Part shown: positions 9,401-19,700 of the stretch, in pieces | Numbering within the stretch: the first letter of the stretch is position 1 | Layout of the letters: each line of letters begins with the position of its first letter | NCBI GenBank assembly: GCA_943370285.1 | Contig: CALRQJ020000013.1 | Coordinates: forward strand, 1 to 64,000 | DNA from: CALRQJ02 sp943370285 | GTDB taxonomy: Bacteria; Bacteroidota; Bacteroidia; Chitinophagales; Chitinophagaceae | Length of the DNA stretch: 64,000 nt | Direction: 5' to 3' | Translations under genes and position numbers: made by a program | The notes under the pieces: generated by a model | What the model was told of the DNA's origin: nothing | Seen by the model: only the letters and a program-made list of their open reading frames with translations | Databases searched by the model: none

Positions 9401-12400
9401 ATCCGAAATTATACATCCGTTATGGTGTTCCCGGTTCATGTATAGCAATTCCTTCAAGAGCACCTTTAGCTATGCCTGATACTGCTACTACAAACACAGT
9501 AACGGCTGTTACCATTAATGTAAGAGCAAATGATTACGATTATAATGGTACCGGCATGACCACTGCATTAATTGGTGCAACTTCTTCAAAAGGTGCAAGT
9601 TTAGTATTGTCTAGCGGAAACATCATTTATACACCAACACAAGTTCCACCCATTAATGGAGTAGATACATTTAGTTATAGAGTTACAAGTAGTAGTTTAT
9701 CCGATACTGCATTTGTATATGTATTTTATACCAATGCTGCACCTAGGGCTAATGCCGATGCTTATACTTTAGCTTCTAATACGGTTACTAACCCAAATTC
9801 AATCACAGCGAATGTAAGAACTAACGATAGTGATCCGGAAGGGGCAAGTTTATCTACACCGGTTATTACAGTTAATCCAATGAGGGGAACTGCTGTTGTA
9901 ACTTCCGGTAATATTGTGTACACACCAAATGAAAATTTTGTAGGCAACGATACCTTAATTTATCAAATTGCAGAAATAACTAATTCTTGTTCTCCGTTAA
10001 ACGATACAGCTTTAGTAGTGTTTACGGTTACTAACAGACCGCCTGTTGCAGTGAAAGATTCAATAGGTATTAATCCTTGTGCTATTACAACCATTGAAAT
10101 AACAACAAATGATTTTGATCCGGAAGGTGGCAGTATTACTGCTCAAATTACTTCAAATCCAACAAGAGGTACTGCTACTTTAATTAATAATAGTTCAGAA
10201 ATATTATATACACCAAATGCAGGTACTCAAAACACAACTGATAGTTTAAAGTACAAGGTTTGTGATAATGCTAACCCATCTGTTTGTGGCAATATTGTGA
10301 CCGTTAAAATTACGATTAGGGCAACAGCAATTAATACGGCACCGATTGCTTTAAGAGATACATTCCGTATTAATTTAAATGAAGTATTATTTGCCGATGT
10401 GTTGACCAACGACTCTGACCCTGATGGACATGAGTTGAAATTGCCGGTAACTATTATTACTAATCCAACTAGAGGAACAGCTTCTGCTTTAACTTATGGA
10501 CTTGTTCAATACACACCTAATTCAGGTTATGTTGGATTAGATTCTTTCCGTTACCGAATTTTTGATACGATTCCTAAAGTGAGTGGCTGTAGCGGTACAT
10601 CTTCTGCATTTGCCGATGCTTGGGTCTATATCTTAGTACAAGATGTGCCTCTTGGCATGTGGGATTATACCACTACCGGACAAAATCAACCCAAGCAAAT
10701 TGATGTTTTAGTGAATGATATTTTTGGTTTAGATGGTCCGGGTACCGGCACTTTAACCATTGCTAATGCTCCGGTAAATGGAAGTGTACAAGTATTACCA
10801 GGGTCACTTAATAATCAAAGTGATGATAAATTATTATATACACCGAATACAGGTTTTTACGGCTTAGATAGTTTAGTATATCAGTTATGTGATAGTAACG
10901 GCGATTGCGATACCGCTGTCGTATTTATTTGGGTGGTGAGAGATAGCGATAAAGATGGTGTGCCTGATAATAATGATATTGATGATGACAACGATGGTAT
11001 TATTGATGTAGTTGAATCATGCGGCATAAATGCCGCTTCGTTTAGTTGTGTAGGAACAACAGATCCTTCATTAGATGATGATTACGATGGTATTGTAAAT
11101 TATCGTGATGCTGATTATTGCACACTAAACACTGCCGGAACTTGTTCTACATTAGATACAGATGGTGATGGTGTTCCTAACTATCTCGATTTAGATAGTG
11201 ATAATGATGGTATTGCCGATGTAGTTGAAGCTTATGGCGTTGATGCCAATGGCGATGGTAGAATTGATAATTATACAGATACTAATGGCGATGGCTTAAG
11301 CGATAATGTAAGTGGTTGTAGTAATATTTTGTCCAATCCAAGTTTTGAAACACCTCTTCAATCTAGTATTGGTAATAATATTACCGGTTCAAATATTTTT
11401 GGGGCATGGACAAATACAGCAGGAGCTGCTGTCAATATTGTGAAAACAAATGGCAGTCTTTACGCCGGTGGCCCAGACAATGCACAAAATGGTATACATT
11501 ATTTAGATATTGTTGGAAATGGTGTTATTGAGCAAACATTTACCTTATCTGCAGGAGCTACCATTGATTTTGGTGGGTATTTCTCTAGTAGAGAAACAGG
11601 TGGTTACCAAAACTGGACTGCTAGCATTCAAATAGTTACAACTGGCGGTGTTGTATTAGCTACTTCTGCTACCAGAAATTTTACCAATGCAGATGCTACT
11701 GAAGATCAAATTTGGTACAACCTTTCCGGAAGTGTTACCTTAAATGCCGGTAATTATATATATAGAATTAACCTTGGCAATTTTGGTAATTTTGATAACG
11801 CATACCTCTTTCCATGCATCAGAGGCTTATTTCCAAGCGATTTTGATGGCGATGGTGTTCCAAATTATATTGACTTAGATAGCGACAACGATGGTATACC
11901 TGATATTTTAGAAGCAGGCGGTGTTGATAGTAACAATGATGGTAAAGTAGATAGTTTTAGTGATACCGATGGCGATGGTTTTCATCAAGCTTATGATGGC
12001 GATCAAAACAACGATGGCATAATAGATAACACCAATGGTCCATTAATTAAAACCGGTGCTGATAACAATAATGATGGCAGAACAGATAGTTGGCCTAATA
12101 AAAATCTTGACCGGATGGGACTTCCCAATCCATACGATTTAGACAGTGATGGCGATGGTTTAAGTGATTATGAAGAAAGTGGATTGAGAGCAGCTTTAGG
12201 TGGTTCTAATCCATTCGTAACCATTGCGCCAGGTACATTAGGTAGTGATGGTTGGAGTAATACGGTTGATAATTTATCTTCTATAACATTAACCAATAGC
12301 GATGCCAACGGTCAGCCCGATTATCTGGATATCGACAGTGATAATGATGGTATTACAGATAATGTAGAAGGGATGTCAACGTACAGCTACATTGTTTCTT

Positions 12401-13371
12401 CTGATGCCGATGCGGATGGAGATGGTATTGTTGATGCTTATGATAGCAACGATGCAATGTTTGGCGGCAATGCATTAACGCCTTTCGACTTTGATGCTGA
12501 TGGTACACCGGATTATAGAGATACTGATACTGATAATGATGGTGCACCGGATAGAAATGAAGGTGATAAGATTGCAGTATTGTCACAAACTACCATTAAT
12601 AATTCGGGTGATACAGATGGCGATGGTTTGATGGATTATTTTGATATTAATAATCTTACTACTGCAACTGCAGGTAATTTATACAAGAATTACAGCATGA
12701 GTAATATGGGTACAGGTGGTAATTTTGATGGTCCAACACCTTCGGGCTCTAATGTAGATTTAGTGATGTCAAATCCACAAGCAGCAGATAGAGACTGGAG
12801 AAATATTTCCATCTTGCCACTCTTTGTACTTGACTTTACCGTTGCATTACAACAACAGACCGCTATATTAAATTGGTTGGCTAAACAGGAGCAAGGCTTG
12901 AATTTATATACGATAGAAAGAAGTGTAGATGGAATTAGTTTCGCTGCAATTGCTACCAAACAAGCTCTGAATGCAACAGAAGCCAGATATAGTTATAACG
13001 ATGTATTACCGGCAAATCTAATTGGTAAAGTGGTGTATTACAGAATTGCCCAATTATCAAACGATGGTAAAACGTATTATACTAAAGTATTAACGGTTGT
13101 TACCAACGGTGCTATTAAAGCTGCGGTAGTTATGTATCCTAATCCGGTTGTCAATACAGCAACCATTAAGATTGATATTGCCAAAGCTGCCCGTATTAAC
13201 TTACGCATTATAGATATGAGCGGTAAGCAGGTGAGTAACAGAATGTTGACCTTACAACAAGGTGTTAACTTCATCAGTGTAGGAGAAGCTGCTTCGTTGA
13301 TTGCTGGAGCATACATGCTACAATTGCAGGGCGATGCAATTAATGAACACATAAAATTCATCAAGCAGTAA
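6421..13371 (+). CDS. Giant T9SS surface protein: GATase-like N-domain, cadherin-like repeats, DNRLRE domain, calcium repeats
   Basis: 2316-aa exported protein with a signal peptide ending LEAQ (about 1-29). Residues 30-370 form a domain with PHADPTW (H185), a Gly-Cys-His turn (C211-H212) and GGHN (H345), reminiscent of class I amidotransferase folds. Next is a PKD/Ig-like domain (372-463), then several Ig/cadherin-like repeats with NDSDPDGD-type motifs and a YTPN signature (about 465-560, 710-810, 1010-1510). Between them are a discoidin-like segment (about 560-710) and a DNRLRE domain (about 810-1005). Thrombospondin type 3 repeats (about 1505-2080) are split by a carbohydrate-binding-like jelly-roll insert (nt 11310-11830). 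A fibronectin-like segment and a T9SS sorting domain (MYPNP) end the protein. The role is probably surface adhesion or glycan binding; whether the N-domain is enzymatic is unknown. Confidence 0.85.
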   Translation: MKNQLTKAAIRTFLFLFISLLSTQVLEAQVETIPTGSRIINMGATTQTVANGLKPYGLVYALLQNNVPVRWVINTAKSKDGVDFIHNGVSYKTGAFIITTPHLTTTINNLISTWTAKGVLVNTTVSSFDVNVTYTLKSLPRWVMDAQNGKIAVVFMTNAEIPASAYIFKGPAQLTTCDDIYVMPHADPTWATHKNLYYWNESSKGAIWAGCHAVSAMENISGPDINNPLVTRRMNFLMNDGPAPTSNAVFWYNHGNGTPPYNLDFPGHPIMQFLGKTDLAHQNGSEQIFLPYKPGGSWRTSTAIGSFDPSQANVPALSDGPAAAIAFGRGFGSANRGWVLYEGGHNIASSTGPDYIAAQRAYFNFSFLSTLDKQSSISVTGIPANVMSGQSYNLAATVSSPVPGATFTYQWISSCGGTFSNPTGANTTFTAPTVMSDANCIITCKTTDNCGRVSYESRTVVVSPGPRPPVCANDNGSVEAGCGNTSVTVNVLANDSDPDGDPLTATLLGNGANGTFVNLGNGNIQYTPNANFFGTDQVQYQVCDNTGRCCTATLTITVGSTDGNGCLPGQYWGIARTITALRATISGGSPTGKDNSLGEPDGDVADNTSYTSFTNTNQSIIYTLSETIPVTGTLRIYADGSSNTRLFTVSQSTDSISFTNAQQFTVNSADNFVFSDNYTINAGAKFIRITIQATTVFIDAIEYDVYGCLDATPSAGDDVATTLEDQPIIIDVDANDNSPEGSKMVVNRIITQPLYGKVSINRDNTITYLNLKDNIGPNAIDSFQYQITTQSGVSATAWVVVNLVEDNCPANQYKTSSLTYFNTLLYSTKDSYIRNKSGYTSTNYDGNDHVKVKGTTGDIKRALFQFDLTTIPSNAIIDSASFSLFMWKNNSSTDPVSVQRLTRTWTESGVTWNRYDGTNNWTSSGGDFNSTIYASAFPSVYWAYTNWNIKTLVQEWVTGTYTNFGMMVKRNPDNVSTSKDMHFSTREDVGTTYDPKLYIRYGVPGSCIAIPSRAPLAMPDTATTNTVTAVTINVRANDYDYNGTGMTTALIGATSSKGASLVLSSGNIIYTPTQVPPINGVDTFSYRVTSSSLSDTAFVYVFYTNAAPRANADAYTLASNTVTNPNSITANVRTNDSDPEGASLSTPVITVNPMRGTAVVTSGNIVYTPNENFVGNDTLIYQIAEITNSCSPLNDTALVVFTVTNRPPVAVKDSIGINPCAITTIEITTNDFDPEGGSITAQITSNPTRGTATLINNSSEILYTPNAGTQNTTDSLKYKVCDNANPSVCGNIVTVKITIRATAINTAPIALRDTFRINLNEVLFADVLTNDSDPDGHELKLPVTIITNPTRGTASALTYGLVQYTPNSGYVGLDSFRYRIFDTIPKVSGCSGTSSAFADAWVYILVQDVPLGMWDYTTTGQNQPKQIDVLVNDIFGLDGPGTGTLTIANAPVNGSVQVLPGSLNNQSDDKLLYTPNTGFYGLDSLVYQLCDSNGDCDTAVVFIWVVRDSDKDGVPDNNDIDDDNDGIIDVVESCGINAASFSCVGTTDPSLDDDYDGIVNYRDADYCTLNTAGTCSTLDTDGDGVPNYLDLDSDNDGIADVVEAYGVDANGDGRIDNYTDTNGDGLSDNVSGCSNILSNPSFETPLQSSIGNNITGSNIFGAWTNTAGAAVNIVKTNGSLYAGGPDNAQNGIHYLDIVGNGVIEQTFTLSAGATIDFGGYFSSRETGGYQNWTASIQIVTTGGVVLATSATRNFTNADATEDQIWYNLSGSVTLNAGNYIYRINLGNFGNFDNAYLFPCIRGLFPSDFDGDGVPNYIDLDSDNDGIPDILEAGGVDSNNDGKVDSFSDTDGDGFHQAYDGDQNNDGIIDNTNGPLIKTGADNNNDGRTDSWPNKNLDRMGLPNPYDLDSDGDGLSDYEESGLRAALGGSNPFVTIAPGTLGSDGWSNTVDNLSSITLTNSDANGQPDYLDIDSDNDGITDNVEGMSTYSYIVSSDADADGDGIVDAYDSNDAMFGGNALTPFDFDADGTPDYRDTDTDNDGAPDRNEGDKIAVLSQTTINNSGDTDGDGLMDYFDINNLTTATAGNLYKNYSMSNMGTGGNFDGPTPSGSNVDLVMSNPQAADRDWRNISILPLFVLDFTVALQQQTAILNWLAKQEQGLNLYTIERSVDGISFAAIATKQALNATEARYSYNDVLPANLIGKVVYYRIAQLSNDGKTYYTKVLTVVTNGAIKAAVVMYPNPVVNTATIKIDIAKAARINLRIIDMSGKQVSNRMLTLQQGVNFISVGEAASLIAGAYMLQLQGDAINEHIKFIKQ
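11839..12830 (+). repeat. Calcium-repeat block, copy 2 of 2
   Basis: This is the counterpart of 4759-5720 in the neighbouring gene: same order of DxDxDG repeats, same spacers (EESGLRAALGG, NALTPF, DYRDTDTDNDGAPDRNEGD) and same exit motif RDWRN. The third giant protein carries only a diverged version (nt 22430-22760). Confidence 0.8.
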
Positions 13372-13390
13372 GCATTTTATAACCAATAAG

Positions 13391-13427
13391 AAATAGCCGA
13401 GGCCTTAGCTTCGGCTATTTTTTTATA
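13391..13427 (+). terminator. Rho-independent terminator after the 2316-aa protein gene
   Basis: AAATAGCCGA (13391-13400) and TCGGCTATTT (13411-13420) form a 10-bp stem, extendable inwards through a G-T pair to a CTTA loop, followed by a T-run. Confidence 0.9.
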
Positions 13428-13784
13428 CATACTAAATTCAAAACCCTGACGTTTATAGCGATGAAAATACTTATACTTTGGAAGGCTAATGTATTGCTAA
13501 TAAATGGCATTTTCTTTATCCCACTCTATCGTATTTCTATTGTTTTAACCTACAAAAAAACACCTCTGCATTCTGTTAGTTTGGTGTTTTCTATTGTTGC
13601 TGCAATGCTTTCAAAAAGCTTTTTGTGGATAACTCTTCCCGTCTTGGGAAAATAAAAAAATACCTCGTCGCTCAACATTCAGACTTGCAACTATTCAGGT
13701 TGGTATGGCATCTCGAATAATGGATTCGTGGGTCATATCCAAAAATTTGGTCCAATAATCAGGTTACAATTTAAACACTATACC
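13428..13784. other. Intergenic region before the largest surface-protein gene
   Basis: A 64-codon forward frame (13461-13655) has no signal, family or conserved look and I do not accept it as a gene. Near the next gene, TACAATTT (13765-13772) is a possible -7 element. Nothing else is visible. Confidence 0.45.
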
Positions 13785-16700
13785 ATGAAAAGGTTTTTAC
13801 AATTTCTATCAGTAATGGCTCTTACACTGGCCATTGGGTTTGCTGAAGCCCAAACAGTGGTTAGCAATGAGTCATTTCCAAATTCGTACAATACCGGTTT
13901 TGCAAGGCCTGTAAATTCGACTTTTACCGGTTCAACTGGAACTTGGGCCACATTTTCAACAGATGCCAATGCAACTATTGTTTGTAATGGTGCTTATGTG
14001 CAAACTACGCCCAATGCATTAAAAATTGTGAACTACAACAATAGTGGTTTAAGTACCGCATCTACCTCTAGAGCTACTTCACCAACCATTAATTTGGGTA
14101 GTTTGGGTTGTACCAATTCTGTAGCATTATCGTTTAAATTGTACACCTACACCTTAAATGTAAACAATACTTGCTTTAGCTTTTTTGTTGAGTTTTCAAG
14201 CGATAATGGTACCACTTGGTCAACCGTTTGGACAAGAACTGCACAGCAATTAGTACAGTCATTTGGCTCAGGAACCTGGACTACACAAAATATTCCAATC
14301 CCATCTAATTTTTACAACGCAACGTTTAAATACCGTTTAAGAGGTACGGCAGCTGCCGGTTGTGCTTATGATAGTTACTTATACATTGATGACGTTAGAG
14401 TGCTTTCTCAGCCATGTTTAACTACTTGTGCTTCAGGATTCAACCCCACTGCTAGTGCAAGGGGCTTTAATGTTTTTGCTAAAGATGGTGCTAAGTTTAT
14501 GAATGGTCATACCGATGGTGGTGTAGCAATGGGCGGCGATTTAACTTTACAAGGTGCTGCAACAATTGCCATGAACAGTGCTTTTTTAACTTACCCAGTT
14601 ACAGCAGATAAATTTGGTTTAGTTGTAGGTGGTAAAATGGTATACACTAGTGGTGCAATCAGTTACGTAAATAATGGTAAAATAAGATTAGGTAGTACAA
14701 CAAACTCTAGATTATTCTATAAAGATTGTAATAATGCCAACACCAATTTCAAAGTAACTCCTTTTAATTCAACTTGTGCAACTGCTTTCAATACAACGCC
14801 TGCATTGCAGCAACAAAGTACCTCTGCCAATTCAGATCCATTAGATGTTACAGGTATTAATTACGCCGATGCATTTACAGCGTTACAAAAATCTGCAATG
14901 ACCATGATGAGTTATTCAGCTGCTTCAAGCTGTGCTTCATCACTAAATATTATCAATGTAAGTGGTAGTACCGCAAATATTACATTGGCGTCTAATAAAA
15001 CAAACGTAATCAACCTGACAGGTGCACAATTGGCTGCATTAACGAATATAACTTTTACTAATGCTCCAACCGCAACCAATCCATTAGTAATTAATGTAAA
15101 TCAAACCGGCAGTTTTAATTGGACAACACCTTTTGCAACAACCGGTTTAACCAATGCTTCAGGTCAATTCATTATTTTTAATTTTGCAAATGCTACAGGA
15201 GATATAACTATCACCGGTTCTAATGTAATTAGAGGCACTTTATTTGCTCCGTATGCAGCCATCAATTGGAGTAATGCCAATAATCTAGAAGGTCAGGCTA
15301 TTGCCAGATACTTTACATTGAACGGAGGTGAAATTCATTACCAACGTTTTAGTGCTTGTTTGCCAGAATGTAATCCGGCAAATCCACCTTGTGTTACCAA
15401 TGTAAGTCTTCCCGGTGGGCATTCTGCAGTTTATCAAGGTGTAAATTATACCACAGTTAGTGGTAATATCAGAACTACATTTACTTACACTGTTACTTCA
15501 GGGTCTGCTCCAAATATTAGTCATTTTATATTTGGTAATTTAACCTGTCAAAGTTGCTTTGATGGTGCTTCAGATTTAATATCTGCTACACAAACACCGG
15601 TTTCTATGGGCACCGATCCTACCACAGGAATTTGTGGTTTAAAATTCGATTTTAGTGTGGCAAGTGGTCAAAGTACTACCGTTTCTTTCACTTTGAATGG
15701 TTATTACGATGTAGGACCAGTTGTATTTGGAACGAAAGCTGGAACTAATACCGCTTTTGGCTATATCTGTGGCCCGGTTTGTAGTACAACGCCGCCAACA
15801 TTTAATTTAGGTAATTTAGTGTGGTTTGATGCAGATGGCGATGGATTAAAAGATGTTGATGAAAATGGCATCAGTGGTGTAACTGTAAATTTATATGCAG
15901 ATGCCAATAATGATAATATTGCCGACGGTGCCGCAGTTGCAACTACAACAACAAATGCAAGCGGTAACTATAATTTCACTGGCTTATTCACCGGAAATTA
16001 TATTGTTGGTATTATAATCCCCAATGGCTACAAAGCCGGGTTCATTAATGGTGGAGATCCCGATAACAATACAGATAACGATAATAACGGATTGTATTTA
16101 GTAAGTGGAGAACAAAGAAGTAAGGCTATTACTTTGTCTTTATCCTCCGAACCAACCAATGATGGTGATGGCAATAATGGCAACTTAACAGTAGACTTTG
16201 GTTTAATTGATCCAGCCACACCACCAAAAGGTAGTGGAGAAAAATGTTTTGTAGGACCATCAAATCCAAATGTGTCAGCACAAACTACATGGTCGATTAA
16301 TCCCGATAATAATACGGTAACAATCCGTGCTACATTAGCTAAAACCTTTGTAGATAATACATATGGCACCAATAAGATTGGATGGCCTGGTAACCACAAT
16401 TTTAGTGATTTAGTGGGTTCTGATAAATTAACCATGTCTTTGTTTGATGGTGTAAATGCCAAAAAGATGGAGTTTACACTAGACTATATCACTGCTAGTT
16501 CCGGTGCTCCTTCCGGCTACAAGGCTTTAGGTGTGTCCGGTGGAGAAGGTGCTATCACAACAGGTAGTGCTGCTCATGTAATTGATGCAACTACTTCAAT
16601 AGATGTAAACTTGAATGATTATGGTTATGTGTTATTAACCAATTCTCCTGCAACTAATGAAGATTATGATCCAAACGCTACCTATCCTAAATGGATTTAT

Positions 16701-19700
16701 GATGTTTGGTATGAAGTAACAGTAAGCTTATCCGCTTTTGGTGCCGCTGGCTTTGGCGATGTTGTGTTGGGTGCAATTCATGCTAGCCCAAGCAAAACAG
16801 GAAATAATAATGAAACTGTTGTAGTTGGCCCATGCCCAGGTCCTTTAAGTTTGGGTAATGTAGTGTGGTATGATAATAATAACAATGGTATAAAAGACGC
16901 TGGTGAAAATGGAATTGCCGGTTTAACCGTTAGATTATATGTTGATGCAGATGGCAATAATGTACCTGATGGTGCTGCTACTGCAACAACCACAACTGAT
17001 GCTAATGGTATGTACTCTTTCGATGCGTTGAACAATGGAAAATATATTGTTGGTGTTGTATTACCCGGTGGTTATGGCAATGCTGCAACAGTAGCAACCA
17101 GTAGCAACCCTAATAATGATACAGATAATGATAACAATGGTATCACAATTGTAAGTGGCGAATTACGTAGTAACTTCATCACATTGGCCGAAGCAACAGA
17201 GCCGACCTCTGACGGTACAGATAACAATACCAACTACACTTTAGATTTTGGTATCCTATTTACAGCAACCGGCGGCGAACAGTGTTTCGCTAGTCCTACT
17301 GTTCCAAATACAGTAAATGCAAAAATATTTTGGACCTTCAATCCACTTAATCAAACTGTTACATTGAGAACCACATTTGCCAAAACATTTGTAGATAATA
17401 CATATGGAACTGGGGCAATTGGTTGGCCAAGTGGTCATACTTTCAGCAACCTTACCGGTTCTGATAAATTACAATTAGCATTGTATGATGCAACAGGTGT
17501 AAAAAAATTAGAATTTGAACAAGATTATTTTACTGCTTCTTCAGGTGCGCCAAGTGGCTATCAAAGCTTAGGAGTAAGCGGTGGTGATGGTGGAATGATT
17601 GTGGGTTCAGCAAGTAATGTTGTAGGTTGGAAAACTTCGATGGATGCTAACTTCAATGATTATGGTTATATATTAACTACCAATTCTCCAGCAACTAATA
17701 CTTCATATGCTCCTAATGCAACTTATCCAAATTGGATATATGATGTGTGGTACGAAGTAACGGTTAAACTTTCTGCTTTTGGAAGTGCCGGTTTTGGTTA
17801 CCCTCGTATTGCAGATGTACATGCTAGTCCAAGTAAAACAGGTAATAATACCGAAGTAGTAAATCCAATCACTTGTCCGGTAACAAAATTCAATATTGGT
17901 GATGTGGTTTGGGTTGATTTAAATGCGAATGGTATTAAAAACAGTGGTGAACCAGGGTTAGCTGGTGTAACTGTTTACTTGTACGCTGATGCTAATAATA
18001 ATAATGTGGCAGATGGTGCTGCAATAGCAACTACAGTAACTGATGCAGATGGTAAATATAGTTTTGGCAATCTAGATGCAGGTAATTACATCGTTGGTAT
18101 AGTTATCCCAACCGGATATTCAACGGTAGCTACTAACGGTGGCGACCCCGATAATAATATAGATAATGATAATAACGGTATCAATGTTGTTGGTGGAGAA
18201 ATTAGAAGTAATGCCATCACTTTATCTGCCAACGCCGAGCCTGTAACAGATGGCGACGGTAATAATGGAAACTTAACTGTTGACTTTGCACTTCAAACAG
18301 CACTGAAAGTAAACTTAGGTAATCAAGTTTGGTATGATGTTAATAACAACGGATTATTAGATATTGGAGAAACCGGTATCGCTGGTGTAACGGTTAAATT
18401 GTATGCGGATGCAAATACTGATGGTGTTGTTGATGGTGCAGCTGTATTAACTACCGTTACGAATGCCAATGGTGTATATAGCTTTAATAATCTAAACGCA
18501 GGAAATTATATTGTTGGTGTTATGGTGCCAAGTAGTTTTGCTCCATCAGCACAAGTTGGAAGCAGCTCCAATCCTAACAATAATATTGATAATGATAATA
18601 ATGGGATTAGCTTAAGTGGGGGAGAGCTGAGAAGTGGTTACATTACATTAACACCAACAAGCGAACCAACATCTGATGGTGATGGTAATAACGGCAACCT
18701 TACTTTGGATTTTGGTTTTTATAATCCGGCTATACCGCCAACAGGAGGAGAGAAATGTTATATCGGTACTAATAATCCTTCAAAAGTTGGAGCTAGAATA
18801 CAATGGTCTGTAAACCCAACTGCAGGTACAGTAACTATACGAACTACACTGGCCAAAACCTTTGTAGACAATACTTACGGCACAAATATTATTGGATGGC
18901 CAAGTGCACACAAGTTTAGTGATTTAACGGGTTCAGATAAAATTCAATTGGCCTTATTCGATGGCCTAAATGCTAAGAAATTAGAATTTAAGCTAGATTA
19001 TATTACAGCAAGTGGTGCTGCACCTTCGGGCTATAAAAGTTTAGGAGTTAGCGGAGGTGATGGTGGAATGATAAGTGGATCTGCAAGTAATATTCTTGAC
19101 GTAAGAACTTCAATGGATGTAAACTTTAACGATTACGGTTATGTGTTAACCACAAACTCTCCGGCAACAGATGCAAATTATACTACCAATGCAACTTACC
19201 CTAATTGGATTTACGATGTATGGTATGAGGTTACTGTTAGTTTGTCTGCTTTTGGTGCAGCGGGTTTCGGTGATGTAACGTTAACAAGTGTACATGCAAG
19301 CCCGTCAAAAACAGGTAATAACACCGAACCTGTAACACCAACAACCTGCCCTAATCAAATGAAATTGGGTAATTTAGTTTGGAAAGATATTGATAACGAT
19401 GGTATCAAAGATGCCAATGAAGTAGGCATTGCAGGGGTTACTGTTAACTTGTATGCCGATACTAATGGCGACAATATTCCAAATGGCGGTATCATTGCAA
19501 CAACAACAACTAATGCCAGCGGTATTTATACTTTCTCAAATTTAGCACCCGGCGATTATATCGTTGGTGTGGTAATACCAAGCGGATATGCTATTGTAGG
19601 TGTAAATGGTGGTGATCCTGATAATAATATTGACAATGATAATAACGGTATCGCTATTCTGGGTAATGAATTTAGAAGCAATACAGTTACACTGAGTCCT

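Noticed and set aside
13461..13655. 64-codon forward frame between two giant surface-protein genes
   Set aside because: It has no family pattern or promoter; hydrophobic stretches look like chance in AT-rich DNA. The region right before it is the terminator of the upstream gene.
16028..16462. 144-codon minus-strand frame inside the largest surface-protein gene
   Set aside because: Shadow of the conserved forward domains; the forward frame has clear domains and a signal peptide.
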